Source of the DNA: Microcystis aeruginosa Ma_MB_S_20031200_S102
Lineage (GTDB): Bacteria > Cyanobacteriota > Cyanobacteriia > Cyanobacteriales > Microcystaceae
Assembly (NCBI GenBank): GCA_007095845.1
Contig: SFBI01000067.1
Coordinates: 1 to 64,000, forward strand
Direction: 5' to 3'
DNA length: 64,000 bases
Position 1 is the stretch's first letter. Every line of letters begins with the position of its first letter. A program made the position numbers and the translations under genes. Of this stretch, positions 7,898 to 16,007 are shown piece by piece. The notes below the pieces were generated by a model. It did no database searches. It saw nothing but the letters and a program-made list of their open reading frames with translations, and was not told the DNA's origin.

Positions 7898-10396
7898 ATG
7901 ATGAAAAAACCTGTAATTTGTCACTTTTTGATTGGACTTCCTGCAAGCGGGAAATCAACGTTTGCTCAATTTTTGGCAGAAGAAATTAATGCTGTCGTGG
8001 TTTCAACCGATGAAATTCGGGCGCAACTTTATGGAGATGCGGCAAATCAAGGAATTTGGGCGGATATTGAGGTAGAAGTCTTAGATCAAATTAAAACCGC
8101 CGTTGAAAAAGATCAACCCGTCATTTATGATGCCACTAATGCTATGCGCCCGTGGCGACTTGATTTTCTTTATAAAACGGTTAATTCATTTAATATTCAA
8201 TGGATAGGATGGCATTTACAGACTTCTGTGGAGAAATGTAAACAAAGAAATCAACAACGTGAACGCCAAGTTCCTGACGAAGTGATTGATAAGATGAATG
8301 CTAATTTACAAGCAAATCCCCCAGAATCTAACGAAGGACTGTTAAAAATTTATCCTGTTCCTGTTAGAGACAATAGCTTTGATCTTGACGAAATTTGTAC
8401 AATTCTCACAGGATTCAAGCGTCTTTTAGCTAACATAGCTAACTTAAATAAGAATAAAGTTTTTCACCCATATTCTCGTTTATTAGACTTTGAACGATTA
8501 ATGCACTTAATGTCCGTCATTATTAACTATCCAGGGATTGGGAATTTAACGGAAACTGAACCAGAAACCCTTAAAGAAATTTTAGAAGTCGAAGAATTAC
8601 CTCAGTTTAGCACTTCAATTGAGGAAATTTGTGCAGTAATTACTAAAAAGTATCATGCTATTTATGCCCATCCTGAAGCCATAGAAAAAGACTTATATTG
8701 GTTAGAAAAGAATGGGATTTTAGCCAGAGGAGATATAGCTGCTGATTTAATTGAGATAGAGTCGATTGATTATCCTTATTTAATTAGTCATCGTTACAAT
8801 GATTTAGATAAATTTCAACGGTTAATAAAAACGATTCGTTTTATTGTTCATCATCCTTTTTTATGCGAAGAAAATGGCAAACCTTCGGTGACAACAGAAA
8901 CAGGTTTTAGGCAAACTAGCATTGTTAAAGCGATGTATAACTATGGCTTATTTTCTGGCAAGATTGATGTTGAGAATGAATATCAAAGAAGTCCTCTAGA
9001 AAATAACTTTCGAGAAGATATTTGTCATTGTATTAAACCTTATCAACTTTTACCTAATTTTGCTATGAAAAAAGGCTACTTTGCAGGAACAGGTATTTTA
9101 TCTCAATATGAGTTAAATAAGCTCTATCAATCTCTCCGATCCCATTCAGTAGAGAAATATTTTAAAGATCCTCTTGCTGCCGAAATTTATGATATATTTG
9201 AACAACGATTAGTGAATTCCAAACTTTTAGAAGAAGAAGCTCCTTATTCTACGCGCTTAATTGGCACAAAATCCATTGTTGATGTAGAGAAATATCAACA
9301 ACAATTTGAACAGTTAGAAGAAGCGATAAAAAAAGGAGAGCTTTTGAAATTTAGTCATATTCAAGGAAGTGCTAAATGGCCAAAAGATCAACCACACTTT
9401 ACCGCTTATCCTTTACAAATTGTTTTTCATAATATTGCATGGTATTTAGGGTATGAAATAGGTGAAGGAGACAAAAAAGGTTTATTTGCTTTCGCAAGAA
9501 TTGATAGAATCCGATTTCAACAAGTAAATACTCAGCGAGATATAAATGAGCAAAAAAAAGCGTTAGATAAGCTCCATAAACTTTATGATGCAAGTGCAGG
9601 AATTTATTTAGGCGATGATGTGGCAAAACAGCGTCAGTATTTAGATTCCCAACAAGGAAAGAAATTAAATGTTACTGTCATTCTCTACGCCACAGAACTT
9701 GCATTTAAATTTATTTGTGAAGGAAATCAAAGATTTCAGAAAATAGAAATGTCTTTACCTGATTGGTTAAAAGGAACGAGTTATGAACGCAAAGCGCTCG
9801 CTACGCGAGATCGTGGAATTTTTAAGTTAGAACAAAATATTCCTCCCTATCAATATACTATTAAAATTACTTTACCAGAATGGTCTTTAATGGACATTGA
9901 TCTCATTCGTTGGATTTCGGGTTGGGGGAAAGAAGTTAAGGTAATTGAACCTCAATCATTAGTTGACAGAATTTATAGTATTGGAGAGGGAATTACTAAT
10001 ATTTATCAAGATATTGAACTGATTTGTTGTGACTTAGAAAAAGTCAATGACTTAGTTAAAAATAAGGAGGGAAGCAACTATCGATTTATTTCAATTAAAA
10101 CCCCTAATGGCAATGCTGAACCTCAATCTGTTCAATCTGAACTTAACATGAATCCTGGGCATATTCACCCCTTTATAATAAATGATATAACTCAATTTAA
10201 TGAGGAAGATATAAAAAAAACAGTGGCTTTCATCAAAAAAAAGAAAAAAGCTTCAAAGATTCAAGATGGTTTGCGGTTTTTGATCTACTCCCATTCAGGA
10301 ATTAACCTTGCTAGTGAAGTGGCGATCGCTATCTATAGAGAGTTAAAGCAAGATACTGAATTAACTAACTTAAGAATATCATTGAGTTATCTTTAG
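7898..10396 (+). CDS. P-loop kinase fused to a WYL-domain sensor/regulator
   Basis: An 832-residue multidomain protein. Residues ~5-170 are a small P-loop kinase resembling polynucleotide/zeta-toxin type kinases: Walker A GLPASGKST near residue 13, VVSTDEIRAQLYGD, then VIYDATNAMRPWR and an RQVPDEVI lid. Residues ~190-460 are helical, possibly winged-helix. Residues ~490-560 carry the WYL domain (YPLQIVFHNIAWYLGYEI followed by FARIDRIRF). WYL domains bind ligands, probably nucleic acid or nucleotides, and often regulate defence loci. An AACGAGGAA ribosome site precedes the ATG. The substrate and regulated target are unknown. The kinase-WYL fusion is uncommon. Confidence 0.7.
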   Translation: MMKKPVICHFLIGLPASGKSTFAQFLAEEINAVVVSTDEIRAQLYGDAANQGIWADIEVEVLDQIKTAVEKDQPVIYDATNAMRPWRLDFLYKTVNSFNIQWIGWHLQTSVEKCKQRNQQRERQVPDEVIDKMNANLQANPPESNEGLLKIYPVPVRDNSFDLDEICTILTGFKRLLANIANLNKNKVFHPYSRLLDFERLMHLMSVIINYPGIGNLTETEPETLKEILEVEELPQFSTSIEEICAVITKKYHAIYAHPEAIEKDLYWLEKNGILARGDIAADLIEIESIDYPYLISHRYNDLDKFQRLIKTIRFIVHHPFLCEENGKPSVTTETGFRQTSIVKAMYNYGLFSGKIDVENEYQRSPLENNFREDICHCIKPYQLLPNFAMKKGYFAGTGILSQYELNKLYQSLRSHSVEKYFKDPLAAEIYDIFEQRLVNSKLLEEEAPYSTRLIGTKSIVDVEKYQQQFEQLEEAIKKGELLKFSHIQGSAKWPKDQPHFTAYPLQIVFHNIAWYLGYEIGEGDKKGLFAFARIDRIRFQQVNTQRDINEQKKALDKLHKLYDASAGIYLGDDVAKQRQYLDSQQGKKLNVTVILYATELAFKFICEGNQRFQKIEMSLPDWLKGTSYERKALATRDRGIFKLEQNIPPYQYTIKITLPEWSLMDIDLIRWISGWGKEVKVIEPQSLVDRIYSIGEGITNIYQDIELICCDLEKVNDLVKNKEGSNYRFISIKTPNGNAEPQSVQSELNMNPGHIHPFIINDITQFNEEDIKKTVAFIKKKKKASKIQDGLRFLIYSHSGINLASEVAIAIYRELKQDTELTNLRISLSYL

Positions 10397-10542
10397 ATCA
10401 CCGTCAATAGATAAGGATTTAACAGTGTTAAATCCCTACGAAGGTTAGTAAATTTATCCTAATTGTAGGGACATAATACCATTATGTCCTAATATTGCTG
10501 TGCTGAAACGATAAAAAAAGGCTATACCATGCAGATTAATAG
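10397..10542. other. Intergenic
   Basis: The sequence contains two small near-palindromes (GGATTTAACAGTGTTAAATCC near 10418 and GGACATAATACCATTATGTCC near 10469) that could act as a bidirectional terminator pair for the WYL gene. No gene is seen. Confidence 0.45.
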
Positions 10543-10582
10543 AAAAAAGGGATTGCCAATCAAGAAAACTGTGCAATCCCTT
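10543..10582 (-). terminator. Rho-independent terminator ending the minus-strand operon
   Basis: Read on the minus strand, a perfect 10-bp stem (AAGGGATTGC/GCAATCCCTT, 16-nt loop) is followed by a run of T. It lies 20 bp beyond the small gene at 10603-10767 and marks the likely end of the operon that starts near 13989. Confidence 0.75.
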
Positions 10583-10602
10583 AATTGATTTTAAAGCCAA
10601 AA

Positions 10603-10767
10603 TTAGACTTTATTTTTTTGCAACTGTTTTAGTTCAGATGTTGCAATAGACAGAACTTTTAATAAAATATCATCAGGGAGTTTTTGACAAGTATTGACCA
10701 GATTATTTATTGTTGCGGTAGCACTATTTTTTTGGAGAATGACTGGTTTTGGCTGTTTATTAACCAT
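10603..10767 (-). CDS. Small basic protein, 54 residues, unknown
   Basis: Begins MVNKQPKPVILQKNSATATI and ends ELKQLQKNKV. The ATG at 10767 is the only one in the frame before an upstream stop. The helical segment NNLVNTCQKLPDDILLKVLS suggests a short folded domain. It is followed directly by a strong minus-strand terminator, which supports expression as the last gene of the operon. I recognise no family. Confidence 0.45.
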   Translation of the reverse strand: MVNKQPKPVILQKNSATATINNLVNTCQKLPDDILLKVLSIATSELKQLQKNKV

Positions 10768-10883
10768 TTGTTGTTGGCGAAGTTTTTTAGTTTTTGTGGC
10801 TTTTTAGGGCGGGTTAGAATAGAGGGGATAAAAACGCTTGACGGATGAGCTTTGAGGACGTTCAAGAGCTTTTGACTTTGACT

Positions 10884-11336
10884 TCATTCAAAGGCATCAG
10901 CAACATAATCTTCCACAGAGTCATAGACATCAGAAACATAATCTTCAACAGAGTCATAGTAGGATTCCACAGAGGTAGCAAAGGCTTCTCCACCGTTTTC
11001 CCAGATTCCCCCGCTATCGTTATAGAAATGGTTCCATAGTTCTGAACTATCGCCCTTATGTCCATCGTATTCATTGGCGGTTCCTCTCATTCCTGCGTAT
11101 TGATGATTTTCGTCGATTAGATTACCTGAATCATCGTAGAAACACTCTTGTTGTGGACTTTCAGGAGAAGGGTCTTTATTTTCTAAGTATCCCTCCATTC
11201 CCCCGTGAAATGCGTATTTACCAAAGGTATTGTCATAAGAACTCCATATATCTTTATCTTGTAGTTCTGGACTATCTATTGTGCTGGGACAAGAAGCATT
11301 AGTCTCGGCGTTAGTAGTTGTGTTTTGGTCAGCCAT
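10884..11336 (-). CDS. Very acidic 150-residue protein with C-terminal tandem repeat
   Basis: Rich in D, E, N, S, G and aromatic residues, with no signal peptide or membrane segment. Motifs include FGKYAFHGGMEGYLENKDP, QECFYDDSGNLIDENHQYAG and NHFYNDSGGIWENGGEAF. The C-terminus has an 11-residue tandem repeat (YDSVEDYVSDV then YDSVEDYVADA), also visible as a 33-bp DNA repeat. It lies 30 bp after the PH-domain gene in the same direction. Function is unknown. The strong negative charge would suit a scaffold, an inhibitor or a cation-binding partner, but that is speculation. Confidence 0.65.
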   Translation of the reverse strand: MADQNTTTNAETNASCPSTIDSPELQDKDIWSSYDNTFGKYAFHGGMEGYLENKDPSPESPQQECFYDDSGNLIDENHQYAGMRGTANEYDGHKGDSSELWNHFYNDSGGIWENGGEAFATSVESYYDSVEDYVSDVYDSVEDYVADAFE

Positions 11337-11366
11337 ATTACTATTTCCTTTTTTTGAGATGATTGA

Positions 11367-11834
11367 TTACTGCCAAGAGCCTGGAATATCAGGTCGATTT
11401 CTATGTCGCTCAATGTTGACTTGCTGTTGAAGAATTTCATGCAGCTTCAAGGCATCTGTGAGCGAAATTGCCTGAATAACCACGAGTTTGTTGTTTTTAT
11501 CTGTAGAGTAAATGTAAAGATTCGCTATTCCAAACAAACGATAAAGAAATGGCTTTAAAATGCGTAAATCTGTCACACGAAATAGCCAAACTTCGTCAAT
11601 TTCTTGGTTAAAAAGTCCCGTAATAATCCTAAACCGTTGAGTTGTGAACATATATTCGGTTCGTTGTAGAGTTAGGTACTGCCAGGCTATAGCAAAAAGA
11701 GGAATTATGAAAATTATTCCACGGAGGTTTTTCCAACTTAAAAAAACTGACCAGGGTTTAGGTTTCAAGGCTACGATTGGTTTTTCCGGACGAGGGGCGT
11801 AGCCTGCGGCAAAAGGCGATTCATTCAATCTCAT
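11367..11834 (-). CDS. Bacterial PH-domain (bPH2-like) membrane protein
   Basis: The chosen start (11834) has GGAG 9 bp upstream, and a GGAG-less ATG exists at 11849. The product is about 155 residues. A transmembrane segment (GIIFIIPLFAIAWQYLTL) is followed by a domain matching the bacterial pleckstrin-homology pattern: YMFTTQRFRIITGLFNQEID, then LFRVTDLRILKPFLYRLFGI and LYIYSTDK. Such domains mediate assembly or lipid contact at membranes. It overlaps the preceding gene by 14 bp, which indicates translational coupling. Confidence 0.7.
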   Translation of the reverse strand: MRLNESPFAAGYAPRPEKPIVALKPKPWSVFLSWKNLRGIIFIIPLFAIAWQYLTLQRTEYMFTTQRFRIITGLFNQEIDEVWLFRVTDLRILKPFLYRLFGIANLYIYSTDKNNKLVVIQAISLTDALKLHEILQQQVNIERHRNRPDIPGSWQ

Positions 11835-12468
11835 GGTGAGCAGCTCCATTTTGATATTGAAAATCTTCTACTCTTGATTCGCCGTACACAGTAACGATGG
11901 AGAACTTGGTTAATTCAAGGCTAAAATTTTTAACCTGTTCCTGCAATTCTCTCAGTCTTTTTTCTAAATCTTGCATTAGCTCTTTTATTCCCATTTCATT
12001 CAGTATTTCTTCAATTTTATTGCTATCGGCTAATGAACCTGACCAATATGATGATGTTCTTAGTACTGATTTGAATTCCAATTCTGAGTCATTTAATCTG
12101 CTGATGGATTTTTGGTGATTTCTGACTTGAGATTCAGCAAATTCTAAGTCTTCTTTAACTGTATTCATTGCCAAGAAATAGGAGGGATTTGGAGCGCTAA
12201 TAGCCCGCGGATAAGCGTGTAAAGATTCTGCTTGTTTCCGAAGTTCTTCAAGCTTTTTAGCCCTCTGTGATAAAGAGTTTTCACAAGACCGTCGGTGGTC
12301 TTGCTGAATTAATTTTATGGCTTTATGGAGAGAGCGACAAGCGACTCTTTGCTGAAGGATTTCAACCATTTTAGATGGTGACAGACTTGCATCTGAGACA
12401 TAAATACTGGTCAGTTCATTTAAATCCTGAGAACTCATCTCGTTAATATTTATCAATCTAATAGTCAT
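11821..12468 (-). CDS. Coiled-coil protein of unknown function
   Basis: The ATG at 12468 has GAGGA 8 bp upstream, and this ribosome site lies within the end of the preceding gene. The product is 215 residues and mostly alpha-helical with heptad-like stretches (RAKKLEELRKQAESLHA, and DLEKRLRELQEQVKNFSLEL). There is no signal peptide or catalytic motif. It is probably a structural or partner subunit of the complex encoded by this operon, inferred from tight gene packing. I recognise no family. Confidence 0.6.
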   Translation of the reverse strand: MTIRLININEMSSQDLNELTSIYVSDASLSPSKMVEILQQRVACRSLHKAIKLIQQDHRRSCENSLSQRAKKLEELRKQAESLHAYPRAISAPNPSYFLAMNTVKEDLEFAESQVRNHQKSISRLNDSELEFKSVLRTSSYWSGSLADSNKIEEILNEMGIKELMQDLEKRLRELQEQVKNFSLELTKFSIVTVYGESRVEDFQYQNGAAHHEIE

Positions 12469-12469
12469 T

Positions 12470-13051
12470 TTAGACATCCTCATAATACTGTTGATATTTT
12501 TTTCTAAGCTGCTTAAGAGCTTTTGGGTAAACTATAAGATGTCCTTTGAGGATTCCCGTTCCTAAATTTAGTAATCCTGCTAGAATAGGAGCAATAGACA
12601 TGAACCAGGGCAAATCCTCTCGCTCTAGTAATAAATAAGCACTCACAATAAACTCGGTGATTAGGTAAATGGTACAGCCAAGACGATTAATAATTGAGAT
12701 GACTGATGTTTCTAAGAAAGGCGCTTCAAAAAGTTGAAACAGATAGATGTATGTTTCCAGTCTAATTGACCCTAATCGAGTTTGAGTCAGTCTTTCTCTC
12801 TGAATATTAATCCAATTTAAGGTCGCTTTCGCAAATCCTTTGAGACGTTCACGCATATACTCCTCGCTAACTTTGTTGTCGAAAAGAATACAGGCTATCA
12901 AAGAAACTGGAACGGCAAATAATATCTTTATATCGTCCCAATCCCCCGGCACTAAAACCATAGCCGTGTTAAAATTTAAAAATGCGATGATGGTCGTGGC
13001 AAACAAAGAAAAGAAATTATCTTTCAAAGAAGAGAAAGTACCTCTATCCAT
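12470..13051 (-). CDS. Polytopic membrane protein, about four TM segments
   Basis: A 193-residue protein with hydrophobic segments near residues 12-34 (FFSLFATTIIAFLNF), 42-58 (ILFAVPVSLIACILF), ~118-145 (SVISIINRLGCTIYLITEFI) and ~150-172 (MSIAPILAGLLNLGTGIL). A charged amphipathic loop lies between TM2 and TM3, and the C-terminal tail is Lys/Tyr-rich. It sits between the small gene at 13061 and the coiled-coil gene with at most 9-bp gaps. The family is not recognised. It likely anchors the system in the membrane. Confidence 0.6.
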   Translation of the reverse strand: MDRGTFSSLKDNFFSLFATTIIAFLNFNTAMVLVPGDWDDIKILFAVPVSLIACILFDNKVSEEYMRERLKGFAKATLNWINIQRERLTQTRLGSIRLETYIYLFQLFEAPFLETSVISIINRLGCTIYLITEFIVSAYLLLEREDLPWFMSIAPILAGLLNLGTGILKGHLIVYPKALKQLRKKYQQYYEDV

Positions 13052-13060
13052 AATACTCCT

Positions 13061-13357
13061 TTAGTACAATTCATCAATTTTAATAAGTTGAGATCGACAA
13101 AACTCCGCCGCAGCAACTCTCCTCTGTGCGATTGCATAGCAGGGAAAGCGTTGTAACAGGTCTTCCTGATCTTGGGGATGAAGGTCCTCGGCGATTAGCC
13201 GATTGAATTCTTTTGATTGAGGGTCATTGACTGTTGCTTCCGAATCTTGCCACGGTTTAGATTCTGATTCCTCTTCGGTGTGGCCACTGCCATTAGATAC
13301 ATGGGTACTATTCCAACCGTTGCCCTCAAAGTGAGGGAAATTATCTGATTTTTTCAT
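13061..13357 (-). CDS. Small soluble protein, 98 residues, unknown
   Basis: The ATG overlaps the stop of the lipoprotein gene by 4 bp (ATGA), clear evidence of coupling. The N-terminal half is low-complexity and acidic (GHTEEESESKPWQDSEATVN). The C-terminal half (FNRLIAEDLHPQDQEDLLQ, then CYAIAQRRVAAAEFCRSQLI) looks like a compact helical domain. There is no signal peptide or membrane segment. The function is not recognised. Confidence 0.6.
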   Translation of the reverse strand: MKKSDNFPHFEGNGWNSTHVSNGSGHTEEESESKPWQDSEATVNDPQSKEFNRLIAEDLHPQDQEDLLQRFPCYAIAQRRVAAAEFCRSQLIKIDELY

Positions 13358-13989
13358 AGTTTTGCCTCAGCTTTTTTTCTAGTTTCTTGGATAGCGTTTT
13401 TAATGGCAAATTCGACGTCAGTATGAGCATATTTAACTGGAAGGCTTTCCAAAGCAGTCTCTAGCTCTAAGCGAAATGATTCGCCGCCGTTGTTTGTAGC
13501 ATTCAAAATGACTACAGAACCACCTTTTTCAATAACGTTTTTAACAGTAGTTCGCCAATCTTGAGGGCAAGGCGATTCCCCCTCGTTGGTTTCAACGAGA
13601 ACCAACAAGACACCGGGGTTTTTTGAGGACTGAAAAACCTGATTGGCTGTGCGAATAGCTGGACAAGTAAAAGTACCCTCTTTTTTGGTGGTCTTTACCG
13701 ATTCACACTGTTTTTTAGCCTGAGTTGGATTGGTGGGGCTGGAATTTTCAAAAAAGTCCTGCTCCCCATTGACTTGAATAACTTTGAATTGATCACCACG
13801 CGAAATGGATTCTGTTATACTCTTACAGGCTTTCTTGGTTGTCGTCTGAAACTCTTCGTTATTTTGTCCGCTTAAAGATGTGTCTTTTAAGAGAACAAGA
13901 GCGATCGGATTCTTTTGTGAACAAGATGGCAAAGTGAGCATGAAGCCACTCATAACTCCAGCGAGCAATCGGTTCAGACACTTTTTCAT
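13354..13989 (-). CDS. vWA-like lipoprotein, first gene of an uncharacterised operon
   Basis: I chose the ATG at 13989. It gives a clean lipoprotein signal (MKKCLNRLLAGVMSGFMLTL then a PSC lipobox), whereas longer in-frame starts add a non-signal extension. The mature protein (about 190 residues) begins with IALVLLKDTSLSG, in which DTSLS fits the DxSxS metal-ion site of von Willebrand A domains. Later strands (GVLLVLVETNEGE, GGSVVILNAT) fit the same Rossmann-like fold. vWA domains mediate protein-protein contacts. As the first gene of a tightly packed set it would be the outward-facing subunit. Function is unknown. Confidence 0.65.
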   Translation of the reverse strand: MKKCLNRLLAGVMSGFMLTLPSCSQKNPIALVLLKDTSLSGQNNEEFQTTTKKACKSITESISRGDQFKVIQVNGEQDFFENSSPTNPTQAKKQCESVKTTKKEGTFTCPAIRTANQVFQSSKNPGVLLVLVETNEGESPCPQDWRTTVKNVIEKGGSVVILNATNNGGESFRLELETALESLPVKYAHTDVEFAIKNAIQETRKKAEAKL

Positions 13990-14240
13990 AAAATTACACG
14001 GTAGTACACTTTTCAGACTCAGGGAATCTATCTTCCCCTCCGTCTTGATTTCGATTCTAGAACCTATCTGAAGAAAAATCGGAGTGCTGATGCGAACCCC
14101 GAAAAGATGAGGAGAAATCAACCCTGAGCAACAAATACAGAACTATCAGAGTCTGCTGCTATGGTGGTGTAAGTTGACATTCCCATCGCTCAAAGCGAAG
14201 GATTCTTGTGACTCAAGTTGTCTTGACAGGTATTTCTACT

Positions 14241-14292
14241 GGGAGCATCTCATTTATGCCAGTGAGTAATTATACAAAGGTGATATGCTCCC
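14241..14292. mobile_element. MITE family A, internally deleted copy
   Basis: A 52-bp relic with the same left end (GGGAGCATCTCATTTATGCC) and right end (GATATGCTCCC) as the 121-bp copies but lacking the interior. It lies just upstream of the CRISPR leader. No clear target duplication is visible. Confidence 0.8.
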
Positions 14293-14555
14293 GATCGCAT
14301 AGGCATTAACGTGGAACAATTTCTATTGTTTTATGCCGATGGAATGGGGGGGTTCTCAACATTTTTCGCGGGTTAGACAGAATGGCTGAAAATCTATATT
14401 TTTCGTTGAGGTGCGTCGATGCCTTGCTGGGCAAGGCTTTGAGCCTCATGACCGAGGTAGTTATTGAGAAATATTATTAATAATGTCTATGCTTTTCAAT
14501 ATCCCACGAAAAATCGTTGTACAATCCTTATACAGCCTAGTTTTGGCAAGCTAGT
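14293..14555 (+). promoter_or_regulatory. Probable CRISPR leader
   Basis: This is non-coding and immediately upstream of the first perfect repeat. Orientation is set by the repeat's GGAAAC 3' end and by degeneration of the repeats at the far (right) end. A hairpin (TGCCTTGCTGGGCAAGGC, near 14429) and an AT-rich stretch before 14556 are visible, with a possible -10 element (TTATAC near 14528). Promoter assignment is inference. Confidence 0.55.
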
Positions 14556-15970
14556 CTTTTAACTTCTTAGCAAGTTTAATTAATGGAAACTCCAAACAAG
14601 GCAAAGAAAATGCACAAGTTACAGTCATCTTTTAACTTCTTAGCAAGTTTAATTAATGGAAACAATCTACCACTAGCACACAAGCCGTGTACAGAGCTTG
14701 TGTCTTTTAACTTCTTAGCAAGTTTAATTAATGGAAACGTTACCCACTGGTAAACCTCTAGGAAGCCTGCCATGACTATTACTTTTAACTTCTTAGCAAG
14801 TTTAATTAATGGAAACTGCAAAACTCCAAGTTCCGAGGGGGAAACTACTGAACCTTTTAACTTCTTAGCAAGTTTAATTAATGGAAACTTTTTTGGGCTA
14901 TCTGGCTGACGATAGTCGGGAACCTTAGTCTTTTAACTTCTTAGCAAGTTTAATTAATGGAAACCTCGCAGCTGCTGCAGTAATTACACAAAGGTTCCAC
15001 ATCTTTTAACTTCTTAGCAAGTTTAATTAATGGAAACATTTCTCCTATTTGATCTGGAAAGAGCTGCAGGGCGACTTTTAACTTCTTAGCAAGTTTAATT
15101 AATGGAAACCCGGAAGAATCGGAAGAAAAAATCGGGAATGTCATCCTTTTAACTTCTTAGCAAGTTTAATTAATGGAAACTTTTACCAGATAAGGGGCGT
15201 TCAGTTCATTAAATTCTTTTAACTTCTTAGCAAGTTTAATTAATGGAAACTTCCCGTTTCCATCGACGAGATAGCCTATATTGCCAAACTGCTTTTAACT
15301 TCTTAGCAAGTTTAATTAATGGAAACGTTTGACCCGAATTCTCCTAAAGAAACAACGCCACCTTGCTTTTAACTTCTTAGCAAGTTTAATTAATGGAAAC
15401 GTTGGAGGTTCTGGGAACGATTCACCGCCGCTTTCTTTTAACTTCTTAGCAAGTTTAATTAATGGAAACGTTTATTATGTGGATTCCCGACCCCAACATT
15501 ACCCTTTTAACTTCTTAGCAAGTTTAATTAATGGAAACTCTTCTGTGAGCGAAGAGATTTGCTTCTTTAACTCTTGCTTTTAACTTCTTAGCAAGTTTAA
15601 TTAGGGTCTGCTGAAAAAGTACGGGCGAAGCATTCGGATAGAAAATCTCCGGTTTCACCGATAGGTTATTGCCCGAATGCTTCGCCCCTACGGGACGCGG
15701 GCCGATGAAGACGCAAGGTTTTGAAGCACGATTCTCTCAAAATCTTGCACCTGTTTCGCCAGAAAAGCCACAAAACCCTTACCTTGCCTACATTTCACAT
15801 TTATTCAGCAAACCCTAATTAATGGAAACCATACAACAGAGTAGGGGCAATTCATGAATTGCCCCTACAGCTTTTAACTTTTTAGCAAGTTTAATTAATG
15901 GAAACCCGATGATAAAAAACCCTCTCCCGCAAGAGAGAAACACTCTTTTAACTTCTTAGCAAGTTTAATT
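14556..15970 (+). CRISPR. CRISPR array, 17 repeats and 16 spacers, split by a MITE
   Basis: The repeat unit is 35 bp, starting CTTTTAACTTCTTAGC and ending TTAATTAATGGAAAC. Repeats start at 14556, 14629, 14704, 14782, 14854, 14930, 15003, 15075, 15146, 15216, 15292, 15366, 15435, 15504, 15577, 15871 and 15945. Spacers are 34-43 bp, typical of type III. The ATGGAAAC end would form the 8-nt crRNA handle. Repeat 15 is interrupted by 15604-15815. Repeat 16 has one C-to-T change, and repeat 17 is truncated after 26 bp. This places the old end at the right. Spacer 15 (15830-15870) contains a perfect 28-bp palindrome. Confidence 0.97.
15604..15815 (+). mobile_element. MITE family B inserted in a CRISPR repeat
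   Basis: A 212-bp element with ends GGGTCTGCTGAAAAA and TTATTCAGCAAACCC (imperfect terminal inverted repeats). The 6-bp target TAATTA is duplicated at 15598-15603 and 15816-15821. Removing the element and one TAATTA restores a perfect repeat. An inner GCGAAGCATTCGG/CCGAATGCTTCGC inverted pair would form a hairpin. Relatives in this window are at 25197, 39316 and 55105. Confidence 0.93.
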
Positions 15971-16007
15971 TTTAAAAAATCTCTGAGTTGGTTAGCATCG
16001 GGCCAAT

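Noticed and set aside
14576-15583. Several open frames across 14576-14821, 14950-15144 and 15329-15583
   Set aside because: They translate CRISPR repeats and spacers (recurring FPLIKLAKKLK or FNFLASLINGN) and are artefacts of the repeat structure.
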